Source: Desulfobaculum bizertense DSM 18034
Lineage (GTDB): Bacteria > Desulfobacterota > Desulfovibrionia > Desulfovibrionales > Desulfovibrionaceae
Direction of reading: 5' to 3'
NCBI RefSeq assembly: GCF_900167065.1
Contig: NZ_FUYA01000005.1
Span: 62,001 to 126,000 of the forward strand
Length of the DNA: 64,000 nt
Below, piece by piece: positions 53,172-62,525 of the stretch. Positions within the stretch are counted from its first letter, which is position 1. Each line of letters opens with the position of its first letter. The notes under the pieces were generated by a model. The model was not told the origin of the DNA, ran no database searches, and saw nothing but the letters and a program-made list of their open reading frames with translations. Made by a program: the position numbers and the translations under genes.

Positions 53172-53654
53172 CTAGCGCGGGGCATTATAGGTGCCGCTTT
53201 TGCCTCCACTCTTGTGAAGCAGGCGACAGCCTGTAATTTCGATATCGCGCTGGACAGCCTTGCACATGTCATAAATTGTCAGTGCTGCGGCCTGTGCCGC
53301 AGTAAACGCCTCCATCTCAACACCAGTCTGGCTGGCGGTACGGGCTTCTGCCTCAATGCGAATCGTCGAGCGTTCTGCATCGGGAGAAAAACGGACGTCT
53401 ACGTATGACAGCGGCAGCGGATGACACATAGGAATGAGATCTGCGGTGCGCTTTGCAGCCATGATGCCGGCAATCTTCGCTGTGGCAAGGGCGTCACCCT
53501 TGGGCAGTGCATTTTCCGAAAGCATGGCAAATGTCTGAGCCGAGAGAACAACCTGAGTTTCTGCAATGGCGACACGCTGGGTTACGGCTTTCTGACCCAC
53601 GTCCACCATTCTCGTATTTCCGGATTCATCAATGTGCGAAAGCTTTGCAGTCAC
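53172..53654 (-). CDS. moaC: Cyclic pyranopterin monophosphate synthase MoaC
   Basis: Early molybdenum/tungsten cofactor step. 160 residues: [52 protein letters not shown], and [31 protein letters not shown] with the catalytic Asp and Lys (DMCK). It begins 3 bases after dnaJ. Confidence 0.96.
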   Translation of the reverse strand: MTAKLSHIDESGNTRMVDVGQKAVTQRVAIAETQVVLSAQTFAMLSENALPKGDALATAKIAGIMAAKRTADLIPMCHPLPLSYVDVRFSPDAERSTIRIEAEARTASQTGVEMEAFTAAQAAALTIYDMCKAVQRDIEITGCRLLHKSGGKSGTYNAPR

Positions 53655-53657
53655 GCC

Positions 53658-54794
53658 TTACTCTCCCATGACTTTATCTGCGGTCTTTTTGAAAAAAGAC
53701 TTCACCTTGTGCAGGGGCTTTTTCTGCTTTTCTTCCTCGAGACGGGCAAACTCACGAAGCAAATCTTCCTGCTCACGAGTCAAATCCTTTGGCGTCTTAA
53801 CCTGAACCTCAACAAGCAAATCGCCACGGGGACGACCACCAAGGCCGGGCATACCAAGATCACGCAGGCGCAGGACCTTGCCGCTCTGGGTTCCCTTAGG
53901 GATATGCAGCTTGGTCGGCTCGTCAAGAGTAGGAATCTCCACGGTGTCGCCCAGTGCAGCCTGTGTAAAGCTCACATCCAGACGGTAAATCAGATGCTGG
54001 CCTTCACGCTCAAAGACATCGTCTTCTTCCACGTAAATAACCACATACAGATCTCCGGGAGGTCCACCAAACTCGCCGGGTTCACCTTCGCCGCGCAGAC
54101 GCAGGCGGGAGCCATTGTCTACACCGGCAGGAACACGGACAGAAAGATCACGGGTTTCCTGAACAATGCCCTCACCCTTACAGCGGGGGCATGGGTTCTT
54201 GATCACCTGACCACGGCCATGACACACCGGGCAAGGGACAGAAACACGGAAGAAACCCTGACTCTGGGTCACCTGACCAGATCCACCACAGTGCTGACAG
54301 GTCTCAGGCTCGGAACCTTCTGCGGCACCAGAACCGTGACATTCAGGACAGTGGGCTTTCCGAGGAATGCTCAGGGTGATTTCATCGCCCTTGGCAGCCT
54401 GACGGAACGACACCTTCAGATTGTAGCGAAGGTCTGCACCCGCAGTGGGGCGAGGGCCTCTGCTGCCACCAGCAGCACCGCCAAATCCAAAAAGGTCGCC
54501 AAAAATATCGCCAAATGAAGAAAACACGTCTTCGGCATTGTGGAAACCACCACCGCCAAATCCGCCACCATTCATCCCTGCATGGCCAAACTGGTCAAAC
54601 TGGGCACGCTTCTGGGCGTTGCTCAGGACCTCGTAGGCCTCTGCGGCTTCCTTAAACTTATCTTCAGCTTCGGAGTCGCCGGGATTGCGGTCAGGATGAT
54701 ACTGAAAAGCGAGCTTGCGGTACGCCTTTTTAATTTCGTCCTCAGAGGCATCCCGGGAAACCCCTAGGACTTCGTAATAATCTCTTTGAGACAT
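53658..54794 (-). CDS. dnaJ: Chaperone protein DnaJ
   Basis: Hsp70 co-chaperone. 378 residues: J domain with YHPDRNPGD (HPD), Gly/Phe-rich linker ([26 protein letters not shown]), zinc centre with four CxxCxGxG repeats ([32 protein letters not shown]), C-terminal peptide-binding domains ([25 protein letters not shown]). Not linked to dnaK here. Gap of 3 bases to rpoZ. Confidence 0.97.
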   Translation of the reverse strand: MSQRDYYEVLGVSRDASEDEIKKAYRKLAFQYHPDRNPGDSEAEDKFKEAAEAYEVLSNAQKRAQFDQFGHAGMNGGGFGGGGFHNAEDVFSSFGDIFGDLFGFGGAAGGSRGPRPTAGADLRYNLKVSFRQAAKGDEITLSIPRKAHCPECHGSGAAEGSEPETCQHCGGSGQVTQSQGFFRVSVPCPVCHGRGQVIKNPCPRCKGEGIVQETRDLSVRVPAGVDNGSRLRLRGEGEPGEFGGPPGDLYVVIYVEEDDVFEREGQHLIYRLDVSFTQAALGDTVEIPTLDEPTKLHIPKGTQSGKVLRLRDLGMPGLGGRPRGDLLVEVQVKTPKDLTREQEDLLREFARLEEEKQKKPLHKVKSFFKKTADKVMGE

Positions 54795-54797
54795 AAT

Positions 54798-55019
54798 TTA
54801 CTTGCTTGCGGCAGTGTCGCTGACTTCTTCCGGATGTTCATTGGGTACGACCTTGCCAGCAGCGATCTCACGCAGTGCGGTAACAATTTCCTTGTTTTTG
54901 CACTGGACCAGGGGATCATATCCTTCACGGAACTGCTTCACGCGCTTGATGGCCATCTGCACGATCATGAAACGATTATTAACGTTTTGCAGGCAGTCTT
55001 CGACTGTAATGCGTGCCAT
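54798..55019 (-). CDS. rpoZ: RNA polymerase omega subunit
   Basis: 73 residues: [33 protein letters not shown] is the RpoZ signature and [16 protein letters not shown] follows. AAGGAGA lies seven bases before ATG 55019; the frame runs on to 55091 inside the preceding gene but lacks start signals. Confidence 0.95.
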   Translation of the reverse strand: MARITVEDCLQNVNNRFMIVQMAIKRVKQFREGYDPLVQCKNKEIVTALREIAAGKVVPNEHPEEVSDTAASK

Positions 55020-55068
55020 GTAGGTCTCCTTGATTTTCACCGGCGCCCCGTGCGCACGGCGGAATGTA

Positions 55069-56370
55069 TTACAAAGCCTCACTTCCGCCATCTTCGGCAG
55101 GAAGGAAGCTTTCCAGTTCGTTCATCAGTTTTTCGTCAACAGGGAAGCTGGCTTCGCCCGGTGAAGGGTGCACCCAGCACTGCCCTTTTGGCAGCTTTGG
55201 ATCACGGAAAAACTCCAGTTCAAACTGCGTGGCGTCCTGTGTATTTTGCAAAACAACCCGCACAGCAGAGACAGCTGTACCGGGCAGTTCAACAGGGCCA
55301 TATTCATACTGAAGTGAAGTAAGCTTCCAAAGGAGCATGTCAATACCCGGGCGGTTCAGAAATCCATTTTTGTCTTTCCAGCCCTTGGCCGCACGCTCAA
55401 CATGAAGGCGTCTTTTTCCGTGAGAAATGCTTACCGTCGTTATCTTTCCGGGTGCAAAAGGAACCAGCCTTCTGTCAACCAGAGAAAAAGCATTTAAGTC
55501 TAATTGATAGAAGGCACTGCGGTCAAGTCCAAGACGCTCCTCCTGTTGGGAGCTTTTGACGACAGGGTCCTGGTCTTCCTGCAAAAAAATATCCAGTCCA
55601 AGGCGGTGCCCCCGGAAGGTCTCAAGCTCGACCCGAAGGTCTGGCACTGTAGACAGCGGCGTGCCCAGTGCTTCTTCCACCTTGCCCTGCAAGAGGGTCA
55701 ACCGGTGCAAAAACAGCTCAAGCCTGTCTTCAAGTACAGCCCTGTTTTCCAGCTTTTCTGGAGCCAAAAAAACATAGCCGCCGTCCCGGGCTTCTGCTTC
55801 CCAAAAATCCCCGGCCAGTGGAGACACGGCAACATGCTTCACGCTATCCACATCAAAACGCAAAAGATGCAGATCGCGGAACCAGTTCATATCGCGCAAA
55901 AATGCCTCGCCCCGCCACTGGGGCAAAAGGCTTGCGCCCTGACCAGTATCAACAAGAACCTGAGTGGGAGAAATTTGTACAGAAAACGCCATAGAGCCAT
56001 TCACAGTCACCGTTGCCTGACGCTCTTCCCCGGTCCGGGTTGGCTGGGCAGGTCGACTCGAAAGCCCCTGACTTGCTTCTCGGGCAACGCGCAAAACCTG
56101 CAAAAAGGCTTCGACCCGCTCCCTGTCCGCAGGATATTCAAGATTCTTTTCCTCGCACTGGACCTGCCATTTTCCTCGGGAGAGCTGCACAAGCGAAAAC
56201 GCGCCTACAGGATTCGACACGTCGACCCGCTGGACCTTGTCCGTATCGCTCAATGTGGCCTGCATGCCCTGCTGCACAAAATGGTATGGCAAATTCACGG
56301 CGACGAGCGTTGCTCCCGCCAGGAATGCACACACGAGCGCAAGCAGTATGAGACGTCGCTTCCCTTTCAC
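55069..56370 (-). CDS. DUF4340-like exported/anchored protein
   Basis: 433 residues with an N-terminal hydrophobic segment ([21 protein letters not shown]) and a periplasmic mixed alpha/beta body. [25 protein letters not shown] and similar repeats ([49 protein letters not shown]) resemble the repeat unit of DUF4340 proteins, often linked to ABC or gliding-type transport. No such transporter is adjacent here. GTG start at 56370. It leads the rpoZ-dnaJ-moaC string. Confidence 0.7.
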   Translation of the reverse strand: MKGKRRLILLALVCAFLAGATLVAVNLPYHFVQQGMQATLSDTDKVQRVDVSNPVGAFSLVQLSRGKWQVQCEEKNLEYPADRERVEAFLQVLRVAREASQGLSSRPAQPTRTGEERQATVTVNGSMAFSVQISPTQVLVDTGQGASLLPQWRGEAFLRDMNWFRDLHLLRFDVDSVKHVAVSPLAGDFWEAEARDGGYVFLAPEKLENRAVLEDRLELFLHRLTLLQGKVEEALGTPLSTVPDLRVELETFRGHRLGLDIFLQEDQDPVVKSSQQEERLGLDRSAFYQLDLNAFSLVDRRLVPFAPGKITTVSISHGKRRLHVERAAKGWKDKNGFLNRPGIDMLLWKLTSLQYEYGPVELPGTAVSAVRVVLQNTQDATQFELEFFRDPKLPKGQCWVHPSPGEASFPVDEKLMNELESFLPAEDGGSEAL

Positions 56371-56399
56371 AAAAATAAACCTTTCCAGTGCGTTACCCA

Positions 56400-56432
56400 G
56401 AAAAAAACGAAAAAGCCACGCACAATGCGTGG
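56400..56432 (-). terminator. Hairpin and T run just upstream of the DUF4340-like gene
   Basis: Minus strand CCACGCA (56432-56426) pairs with TGCGTGG (56422-56416), followed by C and TTTTT, CG and seven T. It lies about 45 bases before the 56370 start, with no minus-strand gene upstream, so it may be an attenuator. Confidence 0.6.
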
Positions 56433-56615
56433 TCTTAAAATCGTTCTATTATCCCTGCCAAAGCTTTCCTGTCAAGTTATTCAGTGCCGGTCTCGCGCAT
56501 TTCTCATTGCACTCCACTGGTCCTTTTATTATCCATAACCCGTTACGGGAACGCATTCTGCGCCCTCTCTTTTTTTGAAGAAAAGATAATTCATACCATT
56601 TTAAGAGGATATAAA

Positions 56616-57356
56616 ATGGCACAGTGGGGAAAACTCACATATGCCCAGAAGCAGTGTCTGGGCGCGACAGGGAAGCTTATGATGGATGCGCGCATGATTT
56701 CCGAAGGCGCGCGTATTGGAATTGCATGTTCTGGCGGTGTCGACAGCTGGGTCATGCTGCAAATTCTCGCCATGCGTCAACGCATTCTACCCTTTCCGGT
56801 AGAACTTATGATTTTGCACGTGAACCCCGGTTTTGACAGCACCAACCACAGTCCGCTGGTTGACTGGGCACGCGAAAATGGCATCAGTGCTCACATTGAA
56901 GTTACCGACCATGGCATGCGTGCCCATTCCGACGAAAACAAAAAGCGCTCTGCCTGTTTCTACTGCGCCATGCTTCGCCGCAAACGCCTCTTTGAACTCT
57001 GCGGCCAGTATAACCTGACGCACCTTGCTTTTGGGCACACCGCCGACGACCTTGCCTCGACCTTTTTCATGAATATTTTCAAGACAGGAAATGTCTATGG
57101 GCTTTCTATGGCAGAGGACTTCTTTGGGGGCAAGCTCAAGGTCATTCGCCCGCTCATGTATCTGGAAAAAAAGACAATCATTAAAGCTGCCAAAGATTTC
57201 CAGCTCCCTGTCTGGCAGAACCCCTGCCCCTCCGCCGGAGCAACAGAGCGAAGCCGAACCGAAGAACTGCTGACCGAAATTTACGGGAGCAACAAGAATG
57301 TCAAACGAAATGTGATGCGTGCGTTACAGCGCTGGCAGCTTGACTTGACCGCATAA
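56616..57356 (+). CDS. PP-loop ATPase, TtcA-like tRNA thiolation protein
   Basis: 246 residues. GIACSGGVDSWVML is the PP-loop (SGGVDS 39-44). CFYC (C114, C117) with C204 (NPCPSAG) form the three-Cys pattern of TtcA/TtuA enzymes that hold an Fe-S cluster, and LTHLAFGHTADDLASTFFMNIF is also typical. It would thiolate a tRNA base; the position (cytidine 32 or another) is not certain. GAGG precedes ATG 56616. The M23 gene follows 74 bases later. Confidence 0.86.
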   Translation: MAQWGKLTYAQKQCLGATGKLMMDARMISEGARIGIACSGGVDSWVMLQILAMRQRILPFPVELMILHVNPGFDSTNHSPLVDWARENGISAHIEVTDHGMRAHSDENKKRSACFYCAMLRRKRLFELCGQYNLTHLAFGHTADDLASTFFMNIFKTGNVYGLSMAEDFFGGKLKVIRPLMYLEKKTIIKAAKDFQLPVWQNPCPSAGATERSRTEELLTEIYGSNKNVKRNVMRALQRWQLDLTA

Positions 57357-57430
57357 TTCCACTAGTTCTTGGGCAGTATTGTGTTCCGATTTCTCATCAA
57401 CTTTATCTAGGTACGGAACCGATAGACACC

Positions 57431-58333
57431 ATGCTCTTCCGGAAATACCAAATTGTCGTATTCAAAGAAGACGAGGGAATCTCAAAAAAATTCCAGCTGA
57501 GAGGCTGGGCCTTCCTTTGTCTCTTCTTCATTCTGGCTGGTCTCGCCGCAAGTAGCGGTTATCTCTGGCAAAAAACGCTCTGTCTGAACAATACGGAACA
57601 ACGCCTCGCGTCTGCCGAACAACAAAATCAGCAGCAGCAAACCCAGATGCTCGCTCTCTCCTCCAAGCTCAAGCGCCTGCAGGATGGGCTGTCCCGCATC
57701 AGAGATTTCGACTCCAGACTTCGCGTTATGGTCAACCTCGACCAAAACAAAAAAGTCTCGGACGCTTCCCTTGGTGGTCCTGCACCTGCATTTGAAGACA
57801 ACTATCTTCCCATGCACAAACAGGAACTCCTTGCGCGAAAGATGCATGGTTTCTTAAACCAGCTCAACACAGAAGTCCGTCTTGAAGAGGTCCGCCAGCA
57901 GCAGCTGATGCAGGCCATTCGCAAAAACAAGGACCTCTGGGCCGCAACGCCGAGCATCTGGCCGACGCAGGGCTGGATTTCTTCCCCGTTTGGAGCGCGA
58001 ACCTCGCCCTTCACCACGGCACGGGAATTCCACAAAGGCATCGACATCTCCGCCCCCATTGGCACACCTATTTATGCCACGGCACGCGGAACCGTCACCT
58101 TGGCCCGTCGCGAAGGTGGCTATGGTCTCTGCCTTATGGTTGACCACGGCGCAGGCATCAAGACCCGCTACGCCCACATGCATTCGTTTGTGGTCAAGCG
58201 TGGCCAGAAAGTCAGCCGAGGTGAGCTTATTGGCTACGTCGGAAGCACGGGCCGCAGCACCGGACCTCATCTGCACTATGAAGTGCGCCTTAACGGTGTC
58301 CCGGTGAACCCCATGCGCTATGTTCTGAACTAG
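57431..58333 (+). CDS. Membrane-anchored M23 peptidase with coiled coil
   Basis: 300 residues. A membrane segment near 27-46 (AFLCLFFILAGLAASSGYLW), a Gln-rich coiled coil (about 55-105), then an M23 domain with H201xxxD205 (EFHKGIDI), YAHMH, and H280-L-H282 (PHLHYEV). It cleaves or regulates peptidoglycan cross-links in the periplasm; all metal and catalytic His are present. No named partner is adjacent. Confidence 0.9.
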   Translation: MLFRKYQIVVFKEDEGISKKFQLRGWAFLCLFFILAGLAASSGYLWQKTLCLNNTEQRLASAEQQNQQQQTQMLALSSKLKRLQDGLSRIRDFDSRLRVMVNLDQNKKVSDASLGGPAPAFEDNYLPMHKQELLARKMHGFLNQLNTEVRLEEVRQQQLMQAIRKNKDLWAATPSIWPTQGWISSPFGARTSPFTTAREFHKGIDISAPIGTPIYATARGTVTLARREGGYGLCLMVDHGAGIKTRYAHMHSFVVKRGQKVSRGELIGYVGSTGRSTGPHLHYEVRLNGVPVNPMRYVLN

Positions 58334-58354
58334 CCAACACACAAAAGAATTTGA

Positions 58355-58386
58355 AACCGCCCTGATTTTTCGGGGCGGTTTTTTTC
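58355..58386 (+). terminator. Terminator after the M23 gene
   Basis: AACCGCCC (58355-58362) pairs with GGGCGGTT (58373-58380), then T to about 58386. Confidence 0.93.
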
Positions 58387-58476
58387 TGCCAAAAATTTGG
58401 CCCTCCGCGCCTCACTTTTTCTGCCCAAAGTCCAGACATGCCCAGCCTTCCTCACTCATCTGGGCTTTCCCACGCA

Positions 58477-58492
58477 TGGCCCATGTTTTGCA
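58477..58492 (+). promoter_or_regulatory. Sigma-54-type promoter of fliR-flhBAFG
   Basis: TGGCCCA (58477-58483), TGTT, TTGCA (58488-58492); GG and GC are 10 bases apart. The -24 box has two mismatches to TGGCACG. Predicted start near 58503, two bases before the fliR ATG. Confidence 0.65.
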
Positions 58493-58504
58493 AAACTTCA
58501 CCCC

Positions 58505-59287
58505 ATGCAGATATTTGGTCTCAACCCGGAACATATCCTGAGCTTTTTTCTGACGCTTTTTCGCATCAGTCTCATTCTCTTTGTCCTGCCCTTTTTTGGC
58601 GGCAAATCCATTCCTAACATGGTGAAATTCTCACTGTGCCTCGTCCTGTCATGGGCACTCTGGCCGCACCTGTCTTTCTCTGGCATCCTCTTTCCCAAAA
58701 ACCTCTGGGAAATCGCAATCATGATTGGCGGAGAACTCGTGATAGGTCTGACAATGCGCCTTGTCGTGGACTTTCTTTTTGCCGCCGTTCAAATGGGCGG
58801 TCAGATCATTGGCTTTCAGATGGGCTTTTCCATGATTAACATCGCGGACCCCCTGACTGGTGCCTCAGAAATTATCACATCACACTTTCTGTACATGACC
58901 ACTCTGCTCACCTTTCTAGCCCTCAATGGGCACCTTTACCTGATACGAGGTCTAGCAGACAGCTTTGCTCTCATCCCCCCTGGGAGCCTTTTCCTCCAGC
59001 CAGAACTCGCCACCGGCATGCTCAAGCTGGCAGGGAACATCTTTGTTATGGCCATCCGTATTGCAGCCCCGGTTATGGCAGCCCTGTTCATGGTTGACCT
59101 TGCCCTTGCCCTTGTTGGTCGTGCCGCCCCCCAGATGCACGTGCTGATTCTGGGCTTTCCCATCAAGATCGCCGTCGGCTTCTTCTTTATGGGCATTCTG
59201 TTCACGTATCTGTCCAGACACGTAGAAGAATTTATTTCCACAATGGGACCAGCCTTCACAACGCTGTTCCAGCTCATGCAGCACTAA
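58505..59287 (+). CDS. fliR: Flagellar export gate protein FliR
   Basis: 260 residues with about six membrane segments. FFLTLFRISLILFVLPFFGGKSIPNMVKFSLCLVLSWALWP is the FliR start; MGGQIIGFQMGFSMINIADPLTGASEIITSHFLYMTTLLTFLALNGHLYLIRGLADSF and VDLALALVGRAAPQMHVLILGFPIKIAVGFFFMG are the core motifs. The ATG at 58505 fits the family start but no Shine-Dalgarno precedes it. Followed by flhB after 11 bases. Confidence 0.94.
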   Translation: MQIFGLNPEHILSFFLTLFRISLILFVLPFFGGKSIPNMVKFSLCLVLSWALWPHLSFSGILFPKNLWEIAIMIGGELVIGLTMRLVVDFLFAAVQMGGQIIGFQMGFSMINIADPLTGASEIITSHFLYMTTLLTFLALNGHLYLIRGLADSFALIPPGSLFLQPELATGMLKLAGNIFVMAIRIAAPVMAALFMVDLALALVGRAAPQMHVLILGFPIKIAVGFFFMGILFTYLSRHVEEFISTMGPAFTTLFQLMQH

Positions 59288-59298
59288 GGCGAAACACA

Positions 59299-60369
59299 AT
59301 GGCACATGATCCGAGTAAAACAGAAAAAGCGACACCGAAAAAACGAGAGAAAACTCGTGAAGAAGGAAATGTCGCAAAAAGTCAGGAACTCAGCAAAGCG
59401 ACAACCCTTCTTGGAGGACTTGCCGCGCTGTACATGTTTCATGGCATGATCGCCAAAGAGCTGCACGACATCTTTACATGGACCTGCACAGAGGCGTTTA
59501 CCTTCTCTCTGACCTCAGAGTCCGTCTACATGCTCTTTCAGTCCCTCGCAGCCAGTCTTGCCACAATGCTCCTCCCCTTTATGGGCGTTCTCTTTGTCGT
59601 TGGTTTTCTGACCATGCGCCTGCAGGTGGGACAGCTCTGGACGACCAAAGTCTTTGAACCCAAGTGGGACAAAATGTTTGACGTCCCCAAAGGTGTTCAG
59701 CGCCTGCTTTTTGACCCAAAACTCTTTGTTCGTCTGGCAAAAAGCATCTTGCAGGCCCTTGCTATTGGTCTTGCGCCATACATCGTCCTGCGCGACGAGA
59801 TCCCCAACCTTGCCCCCCTGTTCTTCAATAATCCGCTGGGCATTTCTGCATACATGCTCTCCACTGGCGCAAAAATGACGCTCTACGCTCTTGTCCCCAT
59901 GCTTGCTATCGGCATTGGTGACACCATCTACACCTTCTGGGACTACGAACAGAACATCAAAATGAGTAAGCAGGACGTCAAGGACGAGTTCAAGCAGATG
60001 GAAGGTGATCCGCACATCAGAAACAAGCAGCGCGAAAAGATGATGAAGACAATGAACTCCCGTATGCTCAAGCAGGTCCCGGAAGCAGACGTCGTCATCT
60101 GTAACCCTACACATATTGCCATCGCGCTCAAGTACGACGCCATGCAGGCTCCAGCTCCAATTGTTTTGGCAAAGGGCGTGGATCACATGGCCGAAAAGAT
60201 CAAAAAAATCGCACGAGAAAATGATATTCCTCTGCGGGAAAACAAGCCTCTGGCACGGGCTTTGTATAAAGTTGTAGAAGTTGGGGACATCATCCCCGAA
60301 GAAATGTACCAGGCAGTGGCTTCAATACTGGCCCAGCTTCACAAATTCAGCCGAAACACTTCCCGATAA
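59299..60369 (+). CDS. flhB: Flagellar export switch protein FlhB
   Basis: 356 residues. EKATPKKREKTREEGNVAKSQELSKA, four membrane segments (about 35-215), and the cytosolic self-cleaving domain with NPTH at 269-272 (ICNPTHIAIALKYD), then LAKGVDHMAEKIKKIARENDIPLRENKPLARALYKVVEVGDIIPEEMYQAVA. It switches export from hook to filament substrates. Confidence 0.97.
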   Translation: MAHDPSKTEKATPKKREKTREEGNVAKSQELSKATTLLGGLAALYMFHGMIAKELHDIFTWTCTEAFTFSLTSESVYMLFQSLAASLATMLLPFMGVLFVVGFLTMRLQVGQLWTTKVFEPKWDKMFDVPKGVQRLLFDPKLFVRLAKSILQALAIGLAPYIVLRDEIPNLAPLFFNNPLGISAYMLSTGAKMTLYALVPMLAIGIGDTIYTFWDYEQNIKMSKQDVKDEFKQMEGDPHIRNKQREKMMKTMNSRMLKQVPEADVVICNPTHIAIALKYDAMQAPAPIVLAKGVDHMAEKIKKIARENDIPLRENKPLARALYKVVEVGDIIPEEMYQAVASILAQLHKFSRNTSR

Positions 60370-60392
60370 CGTAGACAGAGGACGTCAATTTT

Positions 60393-62525
60393 ATGGCACA
60401 GTCACCTTCCTTCGCAAAAATGAATTACCAGAGCTTCGCCAAGCAGGGCGACATCATGCTCGCCGTTGGTGTTATGGTAATTCTCTTTGTGATGCTCATC
60501 CCGCTGCCGACGATCATACTCGATCTCATGCTGACCTGCTCCATATCCTTGAGTCTTGTGGTCCTGATTACTTCCATGTTCATGACCTCACCTCTTGAGT
60601 TTTCCATCTTTCCTACCCTGCTGCTGGTTGCAACCCTGACCAGACTGGCGCTGAACGTCGCGTCCACCCGCCTGATTCTCATGCATGGCGATCAGGGCAC
60701 CGATGCCGCAGGTAAGGTCATTGAGGCATTTGGTCAGTTCGTTGTTGGTGGTAACCTCATTATCGGTATCATCATCTTCCTGATTCTGTTCGCCCTGAAC
60801 AAAATGGTCATCGTCAACGGTACAACCCGTATCGCCGAGGTTGCCGCACGCTTCACACTGGATTCTCTCCCAGGTAAGCAGATGGCAATCGAGGCTGACC
60901 TGAATGCAGGCATTATTTCTGAGGCAGAAGCGACTCAGCGCCGCCACGACATCCGAAAGGAAGCAGACTTCTACGGTGCAATGGATGGTGCTGGTAAGTT
61001 CGTTTCTGGTGACGTCAAAGCCGGTATCCTCATCACGTTTATTAACATCATCGGTGGCATCGTCATCGGCGTCTGCCAGAAAGGCATGCCATGGACCGAA
61101 GCCGCCCACACATATTCCCTGCTGACGATTGGTGATGGTCTTGTCTCCACAATCCCCTCACTGATTATTTCGACCAGTTCCGGTCTGATTGTGTCCCGCG
61201 CAGCTGCAGAGGCTCGCATGGGTGAAGAATTTATTGGCCAGCTGACATTCCATTCCAAGGCTCTCAAGCTGACCAGTGCCATTCTGCTCGTTTTCGCAAT
61301 GGTGCCGGGCATGCCGACTCTGGCATTCCTCGCCCTGGCAGGAATCGTGTTTGGCGTGTCTATCCTTTCTGGCCGCTACCACAAAGAAATGGCAGACGGT
61401 GCAGAGGCTGGTTCTGGCTCCAAGTCTGGAAGCAGCGCAGGCGGCGACGCCAATGTCCCCTCTCCAGACAGCCCAGAAGAAGTACAGACGCTCTTACCTT
61501 TGGATACACTTGAACTTGAAGTTGGCTACGGACTCATTCCGCTGGTTGACGAATCACAAAACGGCAACCTGCTGGAGCGTATCCGCTCCATCCGCCGACA
61601 GTTCGCTCTGGACATGGGTGTGGTGATCCCCTCTCTGCATCTGCGGGATAACCTCCAGCTCAAGCCCGGTGAATACTCCGTGCTGGTCAAGGGCAACTCC
61701 ATTGCCACTGGCGAAATCATGATTGACCACTATCTGGCCATTGACCCCGGTGATGCCAAGCATCGCATTCAGGGTCTGGAAACCCGCGAGCCAGCCTTTG
61801 ATCTCCCGGCTCTGTGGATTCCCGAAAGCCAGAAAGAAGAGGCCATGCTTGCTGGTTACACGGTTGTCGATCCGGCAACTGTCGTGGCAACGCACCTGAC
61901 CGAAGTCTTCCGCCGCAACCTTTCCGAATTCCTTGGCCGTCAGGAAACCCAGTCCCTGCTGGACAATCTGGCAACCCGCGCGCCCAAGGCTGTGGAAGAA
62001 CTGGTTCCCAACACACTCTCTCTTGGTGTTGTGCAAAAAGTCTTGCAGAACCTTGTGAGTGAAAACATCTCCATCCGTGATCTGCTCACAGTCGTTGAAA
62101 CTCTTGCCGACTATGGAACAGCAATCAAGGATTCTGAACAGCTTACAGAATACGTCCGCTCCAAGATGGGCCGGACCATTATCAAACCATATCTGGACAG
62201 CGAAGGCGTTCTTCCAATTATCACGCTTTCCCACAACGTGGATAAAGCCTTTACAGAAAGCCTTCGCCAAACCGAACAGGGGACATTCCTTGCGATGGAG
62301 CCGGGCCTTGCCCAGCGCATCATTCAGGAAATCAATGGCGCATCTGAACGCGCCGTTGCAACAGACGGTCAGCCCGTCCTGCTGAGTTCCCCGGTTATCC
62401 GGCCGCACCTCTCGCAGCTGCTTGTTCGCTTCGTTCCAAACCTGCCGGTAATTTCTCAGGCTGAAATTCCCGCAGACATCAAACTCGTAACTCTGGCAAA
62501 CGTGGATATCGATTATGCAGGTTAA
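60393..62525 (+). CDS. flhA: Flagellar export gate protein FlhA
   Basis: 710 residues. Eight membrane segments in the first half; FPTLLLVATLTRLALNVASTRLILMHG and VNGTTRIAEVAARFTLDSLPGKQMAIEADLNAGIISEAEATQRR are signature blocks. The cytosolic part contains LELEVGYGLIPLVDESQNGNLLERIRSIRRQFALDMGVVIPSLHLRDNL and the export-substrate platform. It overlaps flhF by 11 bases. Confidence 0.98.
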   Translation: MAQSPSFAKMNYQSFAKQGDIMLAVGVMVILFVMLIPLPTIILDLMLTCSISLSLVVLITSMFMTSPLEFSIFPTLLLVATLTRLALNVASTRLILMHGDQGTDAAGKVIEAFGQFVVGGNLIIGIIIFLILFALNKMVIVNGTTRIAEVAARFTLDSLPGKQMAIEADLNAGIISEAEATQRRHDIRKEADFYGAMDGAGKFVSGDVKAGILITFINIIGGIVIGVCQKGMPWTEAAHTYSLLTIGDGLVSTIPSLIISTSSGLIVSRAAAEARMGEEFIGQLTFHSKALKLTSAILLVFAMVPGMPTLAFLALAGIVFGVSILSGRYHKEMADGAEAGSGSKSGSSAGGDANVPSPDSPEEVQTLLPLDTLELEVGYGLIPLVDESQNGNLLERIRSIRRQFALDMGVVIPSLHLRDNLQLKPGEYSVLVKGNSIATGEIMIDHYLAIDPGDAKHRIQGLETREPAFDLPALWIPESQKEEAMLAGYTVVDPATVVATHLTEVFRRNLSEFLGRQETQSLLDNLATRAPKAVEELVPNTLSLGVVQKVLQNLVSENISIRDLLTVVETLADYGTAIKDSEQLTEYVRSKMGRTIIKPYLDSEGVLPIITLSHNVDKAFTESLRQTEQGTFLAMEPGLAQRIIQEINGASERAVATDGQPVLLSSPVIRPHLSQLLVRFVPNLPVISQAEIPADIKLVTLANVDIDYAG

